From Lumnitzera littorea (taxonomy: Eukaryota > Streptophyta > Magnoliopsida > Myrtales > Combretaceae), in contig JAMXBB010000007.1 in the NCBI GenBank assembly GCA_024138015.1, positions 83,996,902 through 84,060,901 of the forward strand: a stretch of 64,000 bases of DNA, in the 5' to 3' direction. The notes beneath the pieces were generated by a model. It worked only from the letters and a program-made list of their open reading frames with translations, had not been told where the DNA came from and searched no databases. The position numbers were made by a program, and so were the translations under genes. The stretch's first letter is position 1; every line of letters starts with the position of its first letter. This document shows positions 49,758-59,846 of this stretch, piece by piece.

Positions 49758-50697
49758 TGTCAAGCTTGATTTTCGATTTTCTATTTAAAATTAATTTCTC
49801 ATTTCTTGATTAATACTAAACCTTAACCCATTTAATATTAATTCTTGATTAAAGAAATTGAGAAATTCTGGTTTTTTTTATTGAAAATAATTTTTGGAGT
49901 TGCCACCCGACCGAAGTGGGGAGAAGAAAAAGAAACCGTAATCAATTGGGTGGATTAACTATGATTTGGTTATTGGTCTTTGATTTCAATTTTAAATGAA
50001 GAATCAGAGAGTTCCAAGTTCGGAGGCTAACCTATTAAACCCTTAACGGATACCACTATCTATTTACCGAAATTAGGATTGTTCTTTTAATTATAATATT
50101 TAAAATAAATAAATAAATAAAATCAAAATAAAAAAGAACCTAAGTTTCTACATATTTTATCATCGCCCCAAAGGTGCCTATGTACTTACTAGTCGGGATC
50201 AGACGATCATAGTTCTTTTAAAAAATCTTTAATGTTTTAATTTATTTTAATTTTAAAAACCACCGGAGTTTACATTTTTAATTTATTTGGTTTATTTAAA
50301 AAAAATCTAAAGGGGTCCTAACTCTTGAATGTTATTGTTTATAAAAAAAAAATTTCACTAAAAGTCCTAAAATTTAAAAAGGATTTTTTATCAACTTTTA
50401 TTTAAAAAAAAAAAAAAACTTTCTATATAACAAATCCTTAAACAAGATCAAATCTTAACAAAAATAACCAATCCTAACAACTCCTAAACTAACATAAAAT
50501 ATACATTCACTTAAATCAATACTTAATTTATCTAATCAAGAAAACTAATGTTAAAAGAAGAATACCTAAATTAATATATACATATACATATATTATTATT
50601 ATTAAACAATTATCTATATATAAAAGACTAAGAATAAAATCTCCTAAAACTAATATGTTCATATTCGTATATATTATATTCAATAACTAAAGATCTA

Positions 50698-50721
50698 AAT
50701 AATAATAATAATAATAATAAT
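50698..50721. repeat. (AAT)n microsatellite in the Tat LTR
   Basis: Uninterrupted AAT repeat in the distal part of the LTR. Confidence 0.85.
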
Positions 50722-50862
50722 ATAACAATAATAAATAAATAATTAAACAAACAATTTTGAAACTGAAAAGAAATAGACCTAAACTTCTTTGATTATGTGG
50801 TGAAGGACAATGGCCGGCATATAACGAAGTTGCTGTTGCGTGTGGCTATTGGTGTCTGAGTT

Positions 50863-51120
50863 TTGTCTGAGTTTGCTGCGCTGCTGTCTGCCTTGTTGCT
50901 GTCCTATTCACTGTTGTCTGCTTTGTTGCTGTCCTATTTGTTGCTGTCTTATTCGCTGCTATCCGCTATGCTGCTATCTTGTTCGCTGCTGTTCGCTTTG
51001 CTGCTGTCTACCTTGCTACTGTCTTATTCGTTGCTATTCGCCATGCTGCTGTCCACCTTATTGCTGTCCTGTTTGCTGCTGTCTACCTTGCTACTGTCTT
51101 GTTCGTTGCTGTCTTGTTGT
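50863..51120. repeat. Degenerate CTG-rich tandem repeat in the Tat LTR
   Basis: Imperfect units of about 15-27 bp built from 'ttgctgctgtc' followed by variable 'taccttg', 'ctatt' or 'ttgttcg'. All three + frames stay open over it and encode Leu/Cys/Ala-rich strings, which is a repeat effect and not a gene. On the element's sense strand it is CAG-rich and lies in the transcribed R/U5 part. Confidence 0.8.
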
Positions 51121-51447
51121 TGTGGGTTATGCGGATCAATGCTGCAGTGGGCTGTTGTTGGGAGAGAACTTGATCAGCGTGTGTGTGTACTGTTGGTGTC
51201 GTTGCAGCTTGCAGGGAGTCAGGTGCTGTATGTGTGCTGTCGGTGTAGTGTGAGGGTCAGTGTTGATGATCCGTGTGTGGTCTGCAGTGCATGTGTATGG
51301 AGTTTCTATTTTGTTGTTGTCCAAAAGCGGATTGTTGACTGGTTGTGTTTGGAGTTTCTGTTTTGCTGCTACGAACGGATGGGTAGTCAATAGGGGGTTG
51401 GCTGTTTTAGTCGGTGGATGTGTGTAATGTCTTTCCTTGATGTGTCT

Positions 51448-51460
51448 CCTCTTTTATATA
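51448..51460 (-). promoter_or_regulatory. TATA box of the Tat LTR promoter
   Basis: TATATAAAAGAGG on the - strand, the strand of the element's genes. Transcription would start about 30 bases further on, near 51420. The solo LTR has CCTATAAATAAAGG at the matching place. Confidence 0.65.
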
Positions 51461-51652
51461 CACGTGTATGTGTGTTTTTAAGGTCTAAATCAAATCATAT
51501 CTAGTTATATCTATTGTATCTAATTCGATAACAATTAAACTATATCCAAATTAATTTAAATCTAATTTAATAAGATCAAACTAAATTCAGATGATTTAAT
51601 CAGATATGAATCCCGTTTTCATCTCTCTTTTGCAAAGATAGAAAAATAAAGA

Positions 51653-51742
51653 CGTAGGTGCTTGTAGAGACTCGAACCCAAAACCTCAAATTAAATCCAA
51701 TCCGAATACCCCAATACTTATCCGTTAGGCCGTTGTCCTACG
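51653..51742 (-). repeat. tRNA-like segment with Pol III A- and B-box motifs
   Basis: On the - strand: GGCCTAACGGATAAG (A-box-like, + 51717-51731) and, about 40 bases on, GGGTTCGAGTCTC (B-box-like, + 51667-51679). The ends pair as CGTAGG/CCTACG (6 bp, + 51653-51658 with 51737-51742). It is too irregular for a working tRNA: eight extra bases lie between the T-arm and the acceptor end, and the T-stem is weak. It could be a SINE head, a tRNA pseudogene captured in the LTR, or a native LTR feature. Confidence 0.45.
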
Positions 51743-52053
51743 CCTTGACATTCAGTACAATTAAGTTGTACTTAAACTACTTGGTTCAAAAATAAAATTT
51801 TTAACTAAGTTAAAACTAAAACTAAAACTAAAACTATTTGTTCGTAATATAAGTTACTTCCTAAAAATCTATAAAACTCTTTATAATAATTTTTTCTTTT
51901 CTTATTTTTTTGGTTTTTTCATCATTTGTTAATTTTTTTATTATTTTTATCTTTTATTAATTTTTTTGTTATTTTTAGTTTTTGAATTAAGACCCTTTTT
52001 GTAAAAATAAAAATTAGGACTATAGAGAGGCAAAAATTAGGTGTCTATAGTTA

Positions 52054-52063
52054 CCCCTCTTTG
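52054..52063 (-). other. Polypurine tract of the Tat/Ogre element
   Basis: CAAAGAGGGG on the - strand, four bases before the LTR start. This is the normal place for the plus-strand primer and fits Tat-lineage elements. Confidence 0.8.
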
Positions 52064-52238
52064 TGGTGAAATTTGAGCAAAATTTTGCCACAAAGACAAA
52101 AGAGACACCATTTTTGCCTTGGGACAATTCCATCCTAAGGAGCATTAAGACACTTGACAACAATTAGTTTGAAATGAAGGATAGCAAGGGGTAGCGCCTT
52201 TGTGGGCTGATAAGAATCCCTAGAAAGAATAATGAGAA

Positions 52239-55200
52239 TTTGGTCGTACCTTAATGAGTTGACTAACCAAGGTGGTCAAAGCGCCTTTTGAACTGGCTAA
52301 GACCTAAAGAATGAAAACTTGGCCTTGCCCTAATAAGCTGACTAACCAAGGCGGTCAAAGCGCCCTTTTAAGTTGGCTAGGACCTAAAACATGAGGAAAC
52401 TTGGTCATGCCTTAATGAGCTGAATAACCAAGGTGGTCAAAGCACCCTTTGAGCTAGCTAAGACCTAAAACATGAAGAAACTTGGTCGTACCCTAATGAG
52501 CTGACTAACCAAGGCAATCAAAGTGACCTTTTGAGTTGGCTAGGACCTAAAACATGAGGAAACTTGGTTGTGCTCTAATGAGCTAACTAACCAAGGCGGT
52601 CAAAGTGCCCTTTGAGTTAGCTAAGACCTAAAGAATGAAGGAAAACTTAGTCGTACCCTAATGAGCTGACTAAGCAAGGTCAAAGCACCCTTTGAGTTGG
52701 CTATGACTTAAATATGAAGAAACTTGGTTGTGCCCTAATGAGCTGACTAACCAAAGCGGTCAAAGCGCCGTTTGAGCTGGCTAAGACTTAAAACATGAGG
52801 AAACTTGGTCATGCCCTAATGACCTGGCTAACCAAGGCAGTTAAAGCGCCTTTTGAGCTGGTTAAGACCTAAAACATGAAGAAACTTGGTCGTGCCCTAA
52901 TGAGCTGACTAACTAAGGCAGTCAAAGTGCCCTTTTGAGCTGGCTAGGACCTAAAACATGAGGAAACTTGGTCGTGCCCTAATGAGCTGACTAACCAAGG
53001 CAGTCAAGGCACCCTTTGAGCTGGCTAGGACCTAAAACATGAGGAAACTTGGTCGTGCCCTAATGAGCTGACTAACCAAGGCAGTCAAAGCACCCTTTGA
53101 GCTGGTTAAGACCTAAAGAATGAAGAAACTTGATTGTGCCCTAATGAGCTGACTAACCAAGGCAGTCAAAGCGCCTTTTGATTTGGCTAAGACCTAAAGA
53201 ACGAGGAAAAACTTGGTCGTACATTGATGAGCTGACTAACCAAGACGGTCAAAGCGCCCTTTTGAGTTGGTTAGGACTTAAAACATGAAGAAACTTGGTC
53301 ATATCCTAATGAGCTGACTAACCAAAGCGGTCAAAGCACCCTTTGAGCTGGCTAAGACCTAAAGAATGAAAAAACTTGATTGTGCCCTAATGAACTGACT
53401 AACGAGGGTGGTCAAAGCGCCCTTTGATCTAGCGAAGACCTAAAGCATGAGGAAAAACTTGGTCGTACATTGATGAGTTGACTAACCAAGGCGGTCAAAG
53501 GGCCCTTTTGAGTTGGCTAGGACCTAAAACATGAAGAAACTTGGTCGTACCCTAATGAGCTGACTAACCAAGGTGGTCAAAGCGCCCTTTGAGCTAGCTA
53601 AGACCTAAAACATAAGGAAACTTGGTTGTGTCCTAATGAGTTGACTAACTACGGCGGTCAAAACGCCCTTTGAGTTGGCTAAGACCTAAAGAATGAAAAA
53701 ACTTGATCATGCCCTAATGAGCTGACTAATCAAGGTGGTCAAAGCGCCCTTTGATTTGGCTAAGACTTAAAGAATGAGGACAAACTTGGTCGTGTATTGA
53801 TGAGCTGACTAACCAAGGCGATCAAAGGGCCCTTTTGAGTTAGCTAGGACCTAAAACATGAAGAAACTTGGTCGTGACCTAATGAGCTAACTAACCAAGG
53901 TGGTCAAAGCACCCTTTAAGCTGGGTAAAACCTAAAGTATGAAGAAACTTGGTCGTGCCCTAATGAGCTGACTAACCAAGGTGGTCAAAGCGCCATTTGA
54001 GCTGGCTAAAACCTAAAGAATGAAGAAACTTGGTCATGCTCTAATGAGTTGACTAACCAAGGCAGTCAAAGCGCCCTTTGAACTGGCTAAGACCTAAAGA
54101 ATGAGAAACTTGGTCGTACCCTGATGAGCTGACTAACCAAGGCGGTCAAAGCGCCCTTTGAGCTGGCTAAGACCTAAAGACAAGGAAAACTTGGTCGTGC
54201 CCTGATGAGCTGACTAACCAAGGTGGTCAAAGCGCCTTTTGAGCTGGCTAAGACCTAAAAACAAGGAAATCTTGGTCGTGCCTTGATGAGTTGACTAACC
54301 AAAGCGGTCAAAGTGCCCTTCGAGCTGGCTAAGACCTAAAAATGAAGAGACTTGGTCGTGTCCTAATGAGCTGACTAACTAAGGCAGTCAAAGCACCCTT
54401 TGAGCTGGCTAAGACCTAAAGAACGAAGAAACTTGGTCGTGCCCTAATGAGCTAACTAACCAAGGCAGTTAAAGTGCTCTTTGAGCTAGTTAAGACCTAA
54501 AAATATAAAGGAAAACTTGGTCGTACCCTGATGAGTTGACTAACCAAGGCGGTTAGAGCGCCATTTGAGCTGGCTAACACCTAAAGAATGAGAAACTTGG
54601 TCGTGCCCTAATGAGTTGACTAACCAAGGCGGTCAAAGCGCCCTTTAAGCTGGCTAAGACCTAAAAACAAGGAAAACTTAGTCGTGCCCTGATGAGTTGA
54701 CTAACCAAGGCGGTCAAAGTGCTCTTTGAGCTAGCTAAGACCTAAAAACAAGGAAAACTTGGTTGTTCCTTGATGAGCTGACTAACCAAGGCGGTCAAAG
54801 TGCCCTTTGAGCTAGCTAAGACCTAAAAACAAGGAAAACTTGGTTGTGCCTTGATGAGCTGACTAACCAAGGCGGTCAAAGTGCCCTTTGAGCTAGCTAA
54901 GACTTAAAAATGAAGAGACTTGGTCATGCCCTAATGAGCTGACTAATTAAGGCGATCAAAGCGCCCTTTGAGCTGGCTATGACCTAAAAACAAGGAAACT
55001 TGGTCATATCCTAATGAGCTGACTAACCAAGTCGGTCAAAGCACCCTTTGAGCTGGCTAAGACTTAAAAATGAAGGAAAACTTAGTAGTACCCTGATAAG
55101 TTAACTAACCAAGGTGGTCAAAGCGCCCTTTGAGCTGGCTAAGACCTAAAAATGAAGGAAAACTTGGTAGTGCCCTGATGAGCTGACTAACCAAGGTAGT

Positions 55201-55334
55201 CAAAGTGCCCTTTGAGCTGGCTAAGACTTAAAAATGAAAGAAAACATGATAGTACCCTGATGAGCTGATTAACCAAGGCGGTCAAAGTGCCATTGGCACT
55301 TTGACCTGGCTAAGACCTAAAAGATGAGGAAACT
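52239..55334 (-). repeat. ~81-bp tandem repeat array, about 38 copies
   Basis: About 38 units of 76-86 bp (usually 80-83), each with 'cttggtcgtgccctaatgag', 'ctgactaaccaagg', 'cggtcaaagcgccctttgag' and 'ctggctaagacctaaa', then a variable A-rich link. Units differ at several positions. Some neighbours are near-identical (about 54759-54920), a sign of local duplication. The array lies between the integrase stop and the polypurine tract, that is in the 3' untranslated region of the element. Tandem repeats in this region are known for plant Tat/Ogre elements. No unit-wide open frame is kept. Confidence 0.95.
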
Positions 55335-56204
55335 TTGAATTGGGATAGCGCTCCATGAGCTTGCTAAATCCCTAAAAGATTATAAGTTAGGCAACATTCT
55401 GTGAGTTAGGCGACTGGGAGTCTATGGAACTTTGGATTGGGACCATACTCTACGAGCTAATTGACTTGCTAAGAAATTGTTTTTGGAAAACAAGTTGCCA
55501 TCCTTAGGGAGAAACTAATTGCCAATACAATGTTTTATCAGGCTGAGAACCACTTACCTAGTTTCAATGATAGCTCCCAAGTAGTCCAATGTCTTATTGA
55601 GTAGTCCGATTAGAACCAATGCTTTTGACCCTTACCATTGTCTTTTCTTGTTCTTGCTCTTCTTCTTCTTTCTTCTTCTGTCCCTCTCTAACAACAACGC
55701 ACCACCCCCCTTTTCTTTTTCTTTTTCTTTTTTTTTTTTTATGAAAGCAACTTAAGCTTGGAACGAATGTAAAACATATTCATTTCTCGAACAAAGATGT
55801 CTTGCATTGAACTTCTGGTCCAAACATTGGCTTTTCGTGTAATCATCCGTTCTCAAGCGAGTTTCTACTTATACGCCACACGTTACTCTTTCTGAACATG
55901 GCCCTATCCTGAAAAATAAGAAACAAGTCTCCCTTTCTTGGGGGGTTAACCACAATAAAGTATTAAAAGAATTTTCATCAATAGTCATCGCTTCAAGTTA
56001 AGTGTTTATTTTTCTTGTGCTTCTTGTGTGTAAGGTTTATTTGGGTAGAGGATAGAGCGAGAAGTGGGGTCTTTTAGTGGAACAAGAAAAGGGCTAAGGA
56101 TATTATCCAATGCTAACGACTACCAGGAACACCAACTTTGCATGTAGAAAATGAAAATGAAACTACAATAATATGAAGATTGTTTGCAAAAATTTCATTG
56201 ATGT
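55335..56204 (-). other. 3' untranslated region of the Tat/Ogre element
   Basis: Non-coding, between the pol stop and the tandem array. It includes two partial repeat-like lines (55330-55450) and a long T/C run at 55664-55741 (purine-rich on the sense strand). Confidence 0.6.
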
Positions 56205-57292
56205 TCAAGGATAGTACATCTTCAATGCGTTAGCGTTTACTGGATCCTTTAAGTTCGGACCATCCATTTGAGACAAGATAATAGCTCCCCCAAGCAATAC
56301 TTTCTTCACAATGTAAGGCCCTTTATAGTTTGGAGCGAACTTCTCTCGAATCAGTTGTGTTAAGCAAAGTCTTCCTCAACACCATATCTCCTTGCTCAAA
56401 ACTTCGGGGTCGTACTTTTTTGTTGAAAGCCTTGGCCATTCGTTATTGATATCAAATGTTGTGGCACAAAGTTGCCAGCCTCTTTTCATCAATTAGGTTC
56501 AACTACTCAATACACTTCTTTAAACTGAGTTTCCGATAATATTCTGAGAGATGGGATCTCGACCTCCACTGGTAGTATAGCCTCCATTCTATATACCAGC
56601 GAGTAGGGGGTTGCCCTTGTTGATGTTCTAATAGAAGTTCGATAGGCCATGAGTGCAAATGGTAACATCTCATGCCAATCTTGATATGTAATGGCCATCT
56701 TCTCAATAATTCTTTTAATGTTCTTATTGGCCGCTTCCATGGCTCCATTCATTTGGGGCCAATAAGGAGTAGAATTCCTATGAATGATCCTGAAGTGTTA
56801 GCATAACTCAAACATCAATTTATTATTCAGATTCGTACCGTTGTCAGTAATAATTGTCTCTGGCATACCATACCGAGCCAGTATGTCTCTCCTAATGAAC
56901 TTAACCACCACTCCCCTCGTTACACTAGAGTAGGATGAGGCTTCAACCTACTTAGTGAAATAATCAATAGCTACCAATATAAATTGGTGCCCATTAGATG
57001 CCTTTGGAGTGATCGGGTCAATGATATCTATTCCCCACATCGAAAAAGGCCATGGTGTTGATAGTGTATGCAATTCTTAAGGTGGAGCATTTATCTTGTT
57101 TGCATAGATCTAGCACAAATGGCAACATCTAACATGTTCGATACAATTTGCTTCTACAGTTAACCAGTAATATCCCATCCTCATGATTTTCTTGGCAAGC
57201 ATGTAGCCATTCATGTGGGGGCCACATACTCCCTCGTGTACTTCTTTCATTAGCATCTCTGCCTCTTTCCCATCTATACAACTAAAAGTGTA
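56205..57292 (-). pseudogene. Tat/Ogre integrase (broken)
   Basis: Reads HEGVCGPHMNGYMLAKKI, then a CIEHVRCCHLC finger end. The catalytic triad appears kept: Asp in WGIDII, Asp in ITDNGTN and Glu in MNGAMEAANKN. Then come DWHEMLPFALMAYRTS, TPYSLVYRMEAILPVEVEIP and an end KMYYP followed by TGA (56205-56207). Stops interrupt the middle (for example CAG to TAG after CCHLC, TGG to TAG in FTKWVEA). A frame shift near 57280-57290 separates it from the RNase H frame. Integrates the cDNA in a live element; not functional here. Confidence 0.88.
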
Positions 57293-58029
57293 TAGTCAAA
57301 TGATCGTCGGTACAGTGTAGAATTGCTTATCAAGTACTGAGCTGCTAATTTTCTAATTAATTTTTTGTCCTTCCTCTCCGCTCCTTCGAGGCACATACCA
57401 TGTTGTAGAAACATTTTGATATCATGATACCAAGGCTTTTTGTCATATGAACTTTCCATTGCCAAACAAAAAGCAGGCTTTTCTTCCATTTCAATTTTAA
57501 GTGGCTGAATCTCCACTCTTCTTGATATCTGAATCATTGATGCCAAAGTAGCAAGAGCATCAGCGAATTGGTTTTGAACCCTTGGTACGTATACGAATGT
57601 AATTTTTTCGAACTTGGTTATCAACTTGGCCAGGTGTTGGCGATAAGGTACTAATTTGGGGTCTTTCATCTTATACTCACCTCGAGCTTGGCCTATGATC
57701 AACAAAGAATCTCCATATACTTGTAATTCCTGTATCTCCTTAAACAATGTGATTTTGAGTCCCAAAATACATGCTTCGTATTCTGTAATATTATTGGTAC
57801 ATGGGAAAGCCAGTCACACGGCCATTGGAAATTGTGTACCTTCAGGCAATACCAGAATTGCCCCTACTCTACATTCAGACACATTAGCTACTCTGTCAAA
57901 GAATGTTTTCCACCCTGAAGATTTTTCGACTACTTCACAATCAGAAACTTTTCCCACTACCAAGATACTTTCATCGGGAAACTCAACCCGTACTTCTTGA
58001 GGAATCTTCTAAGAAGGATTCTTCGCTAA
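57274..58029 (-). pseudogene. Second (archaeal-type) RNase H of the Tat/Ogre element (broken)
   Basis: Reads WKTFFDRVAN, LAFPCTNNITEYEACILGLK, ELQVYGDSLLIIGQARGEY and QNQFADALATLASM. The acidic residues D, E, D and D of the RNase H site are visible. A second RNase H after the usual one is a mark of the Tat lineage. Stops: TAG at 58009-58011 and TGA at 57814-57816, the latter fitting CGA to TGA. The frame ends at 57274, where the integrase continues in another frame. Confidence 0.88.
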
Positions 58030-59644
58030 TTAATCCGCCAAAGCTTGCCCCTTAACTGAACTTTGGCTCACATACTTAATGTCAAATTCTGTTAGTAACA
58101 TCTGCCACTTTGAAGCTCTACCAATGAGTGCCGATTTTTCAACTAAGTATTTCAAAGGATCATGTTGTGTTGTCAACTCAATTTGATAATAAAGCGTATA
58201 TTGTCTGAGCCGATGCATAACCTAAACCAATGCACAACAGGTTCTTTCAGCTTCTGAGTATTTTTGCTCCCCTTCTATGAACTTCTTGCTTAGATAGTAA
58301 ACGACTCGCTCTTTCCCTTCTTGATCCTTCTGGCTAAGCACGGATCTCATGGATTTAGGCATTATGGTCAGGTATAAAAACAACGGCTTTCCAGGTTTAG
58401 GAGCTACTAATACCGAAGGTTTCATGAGGTATTCTTTGATTTTCATGAAAGCCTCTTTGCATTCCTCATTCCAGTTAATCTTTGTGTTCTTCTTTAATAT
58501 CTTAAAAAGAGGGTGGCATTTGTCCGTTAATTGTGATATGAATCGGGCTATGTAGTTTAAACGCCCAAGCAATCCTCGCACTTCCTTGAGCGTTTGTAAA
58601 GGAGGCATGTCAATTATAGCTTTGGCTTTATCTGGATCGACTTCAACACCTCTTTGGCTGACTATGAATCCCAACAATTTTCCTAACATCACACCAAAGG
58701 TACATTTCTCCAGATTCAATTTCAAGTGGTACTTCCTCAGTCTATTAAATAGCTTCCTCAGGTTTTCTAAATGATCTTCATCCTCTTTAGATTTTGTTGT
58801 CATATCATCAACATACACTTCTATTTCTTTATGCATCATGTCATGAAAAATTGCAACCATAGCCCTCTGATATGTTGCACCTACATTCTTAAGCCCAAAC
58901 GGCATCACCTTATAGCAAAATGTTTCTCAAGTCGTAATGAAAGTTGTTTTTGTCTTATCTTCTTCGGACATTCGAATCTGATTATATCCCAAAAAGCCAT
59001 CTATGAAAGAGAATAGATGATTTCCAGCTGTGTTATCCACCAAGTCATCAATGTGAGGTAATGGAAAATTATCTTTAGGCATTGCCTGGTTAAGATCTCG
59101 AAAGTCTACACATAATCTAACTTTCCCATTCTTCTTCATTACTAGAACAATATTAGCTACCCATTCTGGGTAATTCGATACTTCAATGAATCTAACTTCC
59201 AATAGTTTCTTCACTTCTTCTTTAATTTTTAGCAAAACGTCAAGTCAAAATCTCCTTAACTTTTACTTTTTTGGTTTGGCGTCTTCATGTATAGGTAAAC
59301 GGTGGACTACAATCAAAGGGTCCAATCCAAGCATGTCTTCATACGACCAAGCAAACACATCCTGATATTCGGCTAATAATGCAATCATTTCTGTTTTTTG
59401 TTTCTCTTTTAAACTTGCCCCAATTTTTAGATTCTTAGGATTTTCTTTGTTCCCTACATTAATTGTCTCAATCGGTTCATCAATAGTGATTCTATCTGGT
59501 TCATGTTTTTGCCATTCCTCTTGTATATTACTGTGGTCATCGACATCACTCCCGACGACTAACCCAATAGGGCTAGAAGCGATATCGATATTCTCATTTT
59601 CTACCTACGCGAGGTATTCTTAGTTTTCACTTGGTTTATTGGAT
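58030..59644 (-). pseudogene. Tat/Ogre reverse transcriptase and RNase H (broken)
   Basis: Starts after the predicted intron and runs in one frame: FAWSYEDMLGLDP, LLKIKEEVKKLLEV, YPEWVANIVLVMKKNGKVRL, PKDNFPLPHIDDLVDNTAG, KVMPFGLKNVGATYQRAM, and the catalytic VYVDDMTTKS. RNase H follows with VVYYLSKKFIEGEQKYSEAE and SKWQMLLTEFDIKYVSQ. In-frame stops: TAA 59263-59265, TGA 59245-59247, TGA 58927-58929, TAG 58222-58224, TAA 58030-58032. They fit CAA, CGA, TGG, TGG and probably CAA changed by single transitions. Apart from these the domain is nearly complete. Confidence 0.92.
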
Positions 59645-59846
59645 CTGAATGAGAATGCATGAAGAAAAGCGTATGTAAGCAAAAGAGAATTGAAACGCAA
59701 CTAAGATTTCATTGAATAAGTGGAAGTGGGTCTCAAATGAGATGAAGGCTTAACTAATTTTGAACGAAAGGTTCGACGATACATTTGAAACAATGACTAT
59801 TGAAAATAAAAATTCAGAAAATACTAACTATGGGTTACCCTTTTAC
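59645..59846 (-). other. Predicted Ogre-type intron between protease and RT
   Basis: A 202-bp stretch in the sense strand with donor GG|GTAAAAGG (GT at 59846-59845) and acceptor TCATTCAG (AG at 59646-59645) after a pyrimidine-rich tract. The upstream frame, open for about 68 codons, meets a stop right at the donor. Splicing leaves two bases (GG) that join A after the acceptor and continue the RT frame exactly. Because 202 is not a multiple of three, the unspliced RNA would be out of frame. An intron at this place is known from Ogre elements. Confidence 0.7.

Larger units (their letters stand above)
49758..52049 (-). mobile_element. 3' LTR of the Tat/Ogre element
   Basis: 2292 bp. On the - strand it starts TATAGACACC, one base off the TGTAGACACC start I recall for Tat/Ogre LTRs, and ends CTTGACA. 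A polypurine tract lies just before it. A TATA box (TATATAAAAGAGG on the - strand, + 51448-51460) is placed as an LTR promoter should be. Downstream of it (in transcript sense) is a CAG/CTG-rich repeat at 50863-51120. Upstream is a tRNA-like segment at 51653-51742. A similar solo LTR lies at 149-2220. Confidence 0.85.

Noticed and set aside
50840..51393. Overlapping + strand open frames of up to 176 codons, Cys/Leu-rich
   Set aside because: They follow the CTG-rich repeat in the LTR and are open in all three frames. This is a repeat effect, on the strand opposite to the element's genes.
51653..51742. A working tRNA gene
   Set aside because: A- and B-box motifs and a short end stem are present, but the T-stem is weak and extra bases separate the T-arm from the acceptor end.
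52239..55334. Regular repeats that could suggest a CRISPR array
   Set aside because: Repeats are head-to-tail with no unique spacers, in a plant retroelement 3' UTR. It is a minisatellite.
56503..56748. Second 81-codon frame overlapping the integrase end
   Set aside because: The overlapping frame with MNGAMEAANKN and LPVEVEIPSL is the integrase; this one is an out-of-frame shadow.
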